Part shown: piece after piece, positions 14,600 through 15,329 of the stretch
Numbering within the stretch: the stretch's first letter is position 1
Layout: the number at the start of each line of letters is the position of its first letter
Source of the DNA: Oscillospiraceae bacterium
Lineage (GTDB): Bacteria; Bacillota; Clostridia; Oscillospirales; Acutalibacteraceae
Reading direction: 5' to 3'
Length of the DNA stretch: 15,329 nucleotides
NCBI GenBank assembly: GCA_902797915.1
Contig: CADBUK010000151.1
Location: 1-15,329, forward strand
Notes under the pieces: model-generated
What the model saw: only the letters and a program-made list of their open reading frames with translations
Told to the model about the DNA's origin: nothing
Databases searched by the model: none
Translations under genes and position numbers: made by a program

Positions 14600-15329
14600 A
14601 TGGCGAAGATTGTTAAGAAGAATAATCATCTTGAAAGTGAATATTCGTCTGCAAAAAATGACAGTAAATCAAATATTGTCGGCTTCCTTACAATTTTTCT
14701 TATTTCGTTTGCCTGCATTTTCGCTTATAAAGAAATTGATTCCCCGATTTTTATTATTGCCGCGGGCATTCTGCTTATTTTCGGCGTAATCAGCCTTCAG
14801 TCAGGCTCAAAGCACGCGGAGGAGGAAAAGAACATTCTCGCTTCGGGTATCGTCGGTGAAAATTCCACCGCCGATTTGCTGTCCTGCCTGCCTGACGGTT
14901 ACACCGTTTTTCAGGACGTGGTTGTCAGATATGACGGCAAGGTCAGTGAGATTGACAATATCGTCGTCGGCAACACGGGCGTTTTCGTTATTGAAACTAA
15001 AAATCATAACGGCATGATTAACGGCGATTACGGCGAAAAGGACTGGCTGCAAAGCAAGGTTGGCAGGGGCGGAACTCCGTATTACAACAGCTTTTACAGC
15101 CCTGTTAAGCAGGTTGGCACGCATATTTTCAGGCTGAAAAATGTGTTGAAGGAAAACGGAATTCACGTTTATATTAACGGCGCGGTTTATTTTTCAAATC
15201 CTCAGGCAACCGTTAGTATCAGCGGCGACGAAACGGATATTCCCGTGTTTGCGGAGTTCGAAAGCGGCGGCGAGGATTTGCTTGATTATATCTTGAACGG
15301 CGACGCTAATCTTTCAGAGCCCATTGTCA
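14600..15329 (+). CDS. Membrane-anchored NERD-domain protein (3' end cut by window edge)
   Basis: First 243 codons of a longer gene. A short basic, polar N-terminus is followed by two membrane segments (about 25-42 and 48-66), then a NERD (nuclease-related) domain from about 84. Restriction-endonuclease-like residues are visible: G86-E87, D119 (in SEIDNIVVG) and the E-x-K pair E132/K134 (in VFVIETKNH). This fits the D-(x)n-E-x-K core of the PD-(D/E)XK fold, so nuclease activity is plausible but not shown. Cellular role unknown; NERD domains occur alone or with helicase, kinase or zinc modules, and whatever follows here is outside the window. ATG at 14600 has a weak AAGG about 9 nt upstream. 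It is driven by its own strong promoter. Confidence 0.8.
   Translation, partial: MAKIVKKNNHLESEYSSAKNDSKSNIVGFLTIFLISFACIFAYKEIDSPIFIIAAGILLIFGVISLQSGSKHAEEEKNILASGIVGENSTADLLSCLPDGYTVFQDVVVRYDGKVSEIDNIVVGNTGVFVIETKNHNGMINGDYGEKDWLQSKVGRGGTPYYNSFYSPVKQVGTHIFRLKNVLKENGIHVYINGAVYFSNPQATVSISGDETDIPVFAEFESGGEDLLDYILNGDANLSEPIV

Noticed and set aside
1..15329. Mobile elements, CRISPR arrays, tRNA or rRNA genes, prophage or defence island
   Set aside because: No transposase or integrase frames, no regularly spaced direct repeats, and no cloverleaf or rRNA sequence could be seen; almost all of the window is conserved housekeeping genes.

Overview
The window looks like chromosomal core DNA from a spore-forming, low-to-middle-GC member of the Bacillota, most likely class Clostridia. 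Evidence for this is an alpha/beta-type small acid-soluble spore protein, a PdaA-like deacetylase of the spore-cortex type, a hisS-aspS pair, an mreBCD-PBP2-mgsA order, strong Shine-Dalgarno sequences and several GTG/TTG starts. A family or genus call (Oscillospiraceae/Ruminococcaceae-like) is only an impression.

Left part, all on the minus strand and read from right to left: prfB (release factor 2), a PdaA-like lipoprotein deacetylase, then an elongasome operon mreB-mreC-mreD-PBP2. This is followed by an MgsA-like gene and by hisS-aspS; aspS runs off the left edge, lacking only its last few codons. The Mre proteins and PBP2 build the side wall of the cell. The MgsA-like gene has its own candidate promoter. 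A large double-stem hairpin separates it from hisS.

Right part, mostly on the plus strand: divergent from prfB lies a membrane protein with an N-terminal RING-like zinc module and a DUF2628-type membrane region. Then come galU (UDP-glucose synthesis), a CPBP/CAAX-type intramembrane protease and tadA (tRNA A34 deaminase, overlapping the protease stop by ATGA). A bidirectional terminator separates tadA from a convergent spore-protein gene. The right edge holds the first 243 codons of a two-TM NERD-domain protein behind a near-consensus sigma-A promoter.

I see no mobile element, CRISPR array, tRNA or rRNA, and no obvious new multi-gene system. The most unusual points are these: an MgsA-like protein missing two catalytic aspartates; a hairpin that buries the ribosome site of the PdaA-like gene and also looks like the prfB terminator; two hairpins of the same unusual two-tier design at distant sites; a prfB without the usual programmed frameshift; and the RING-like membrane protein.
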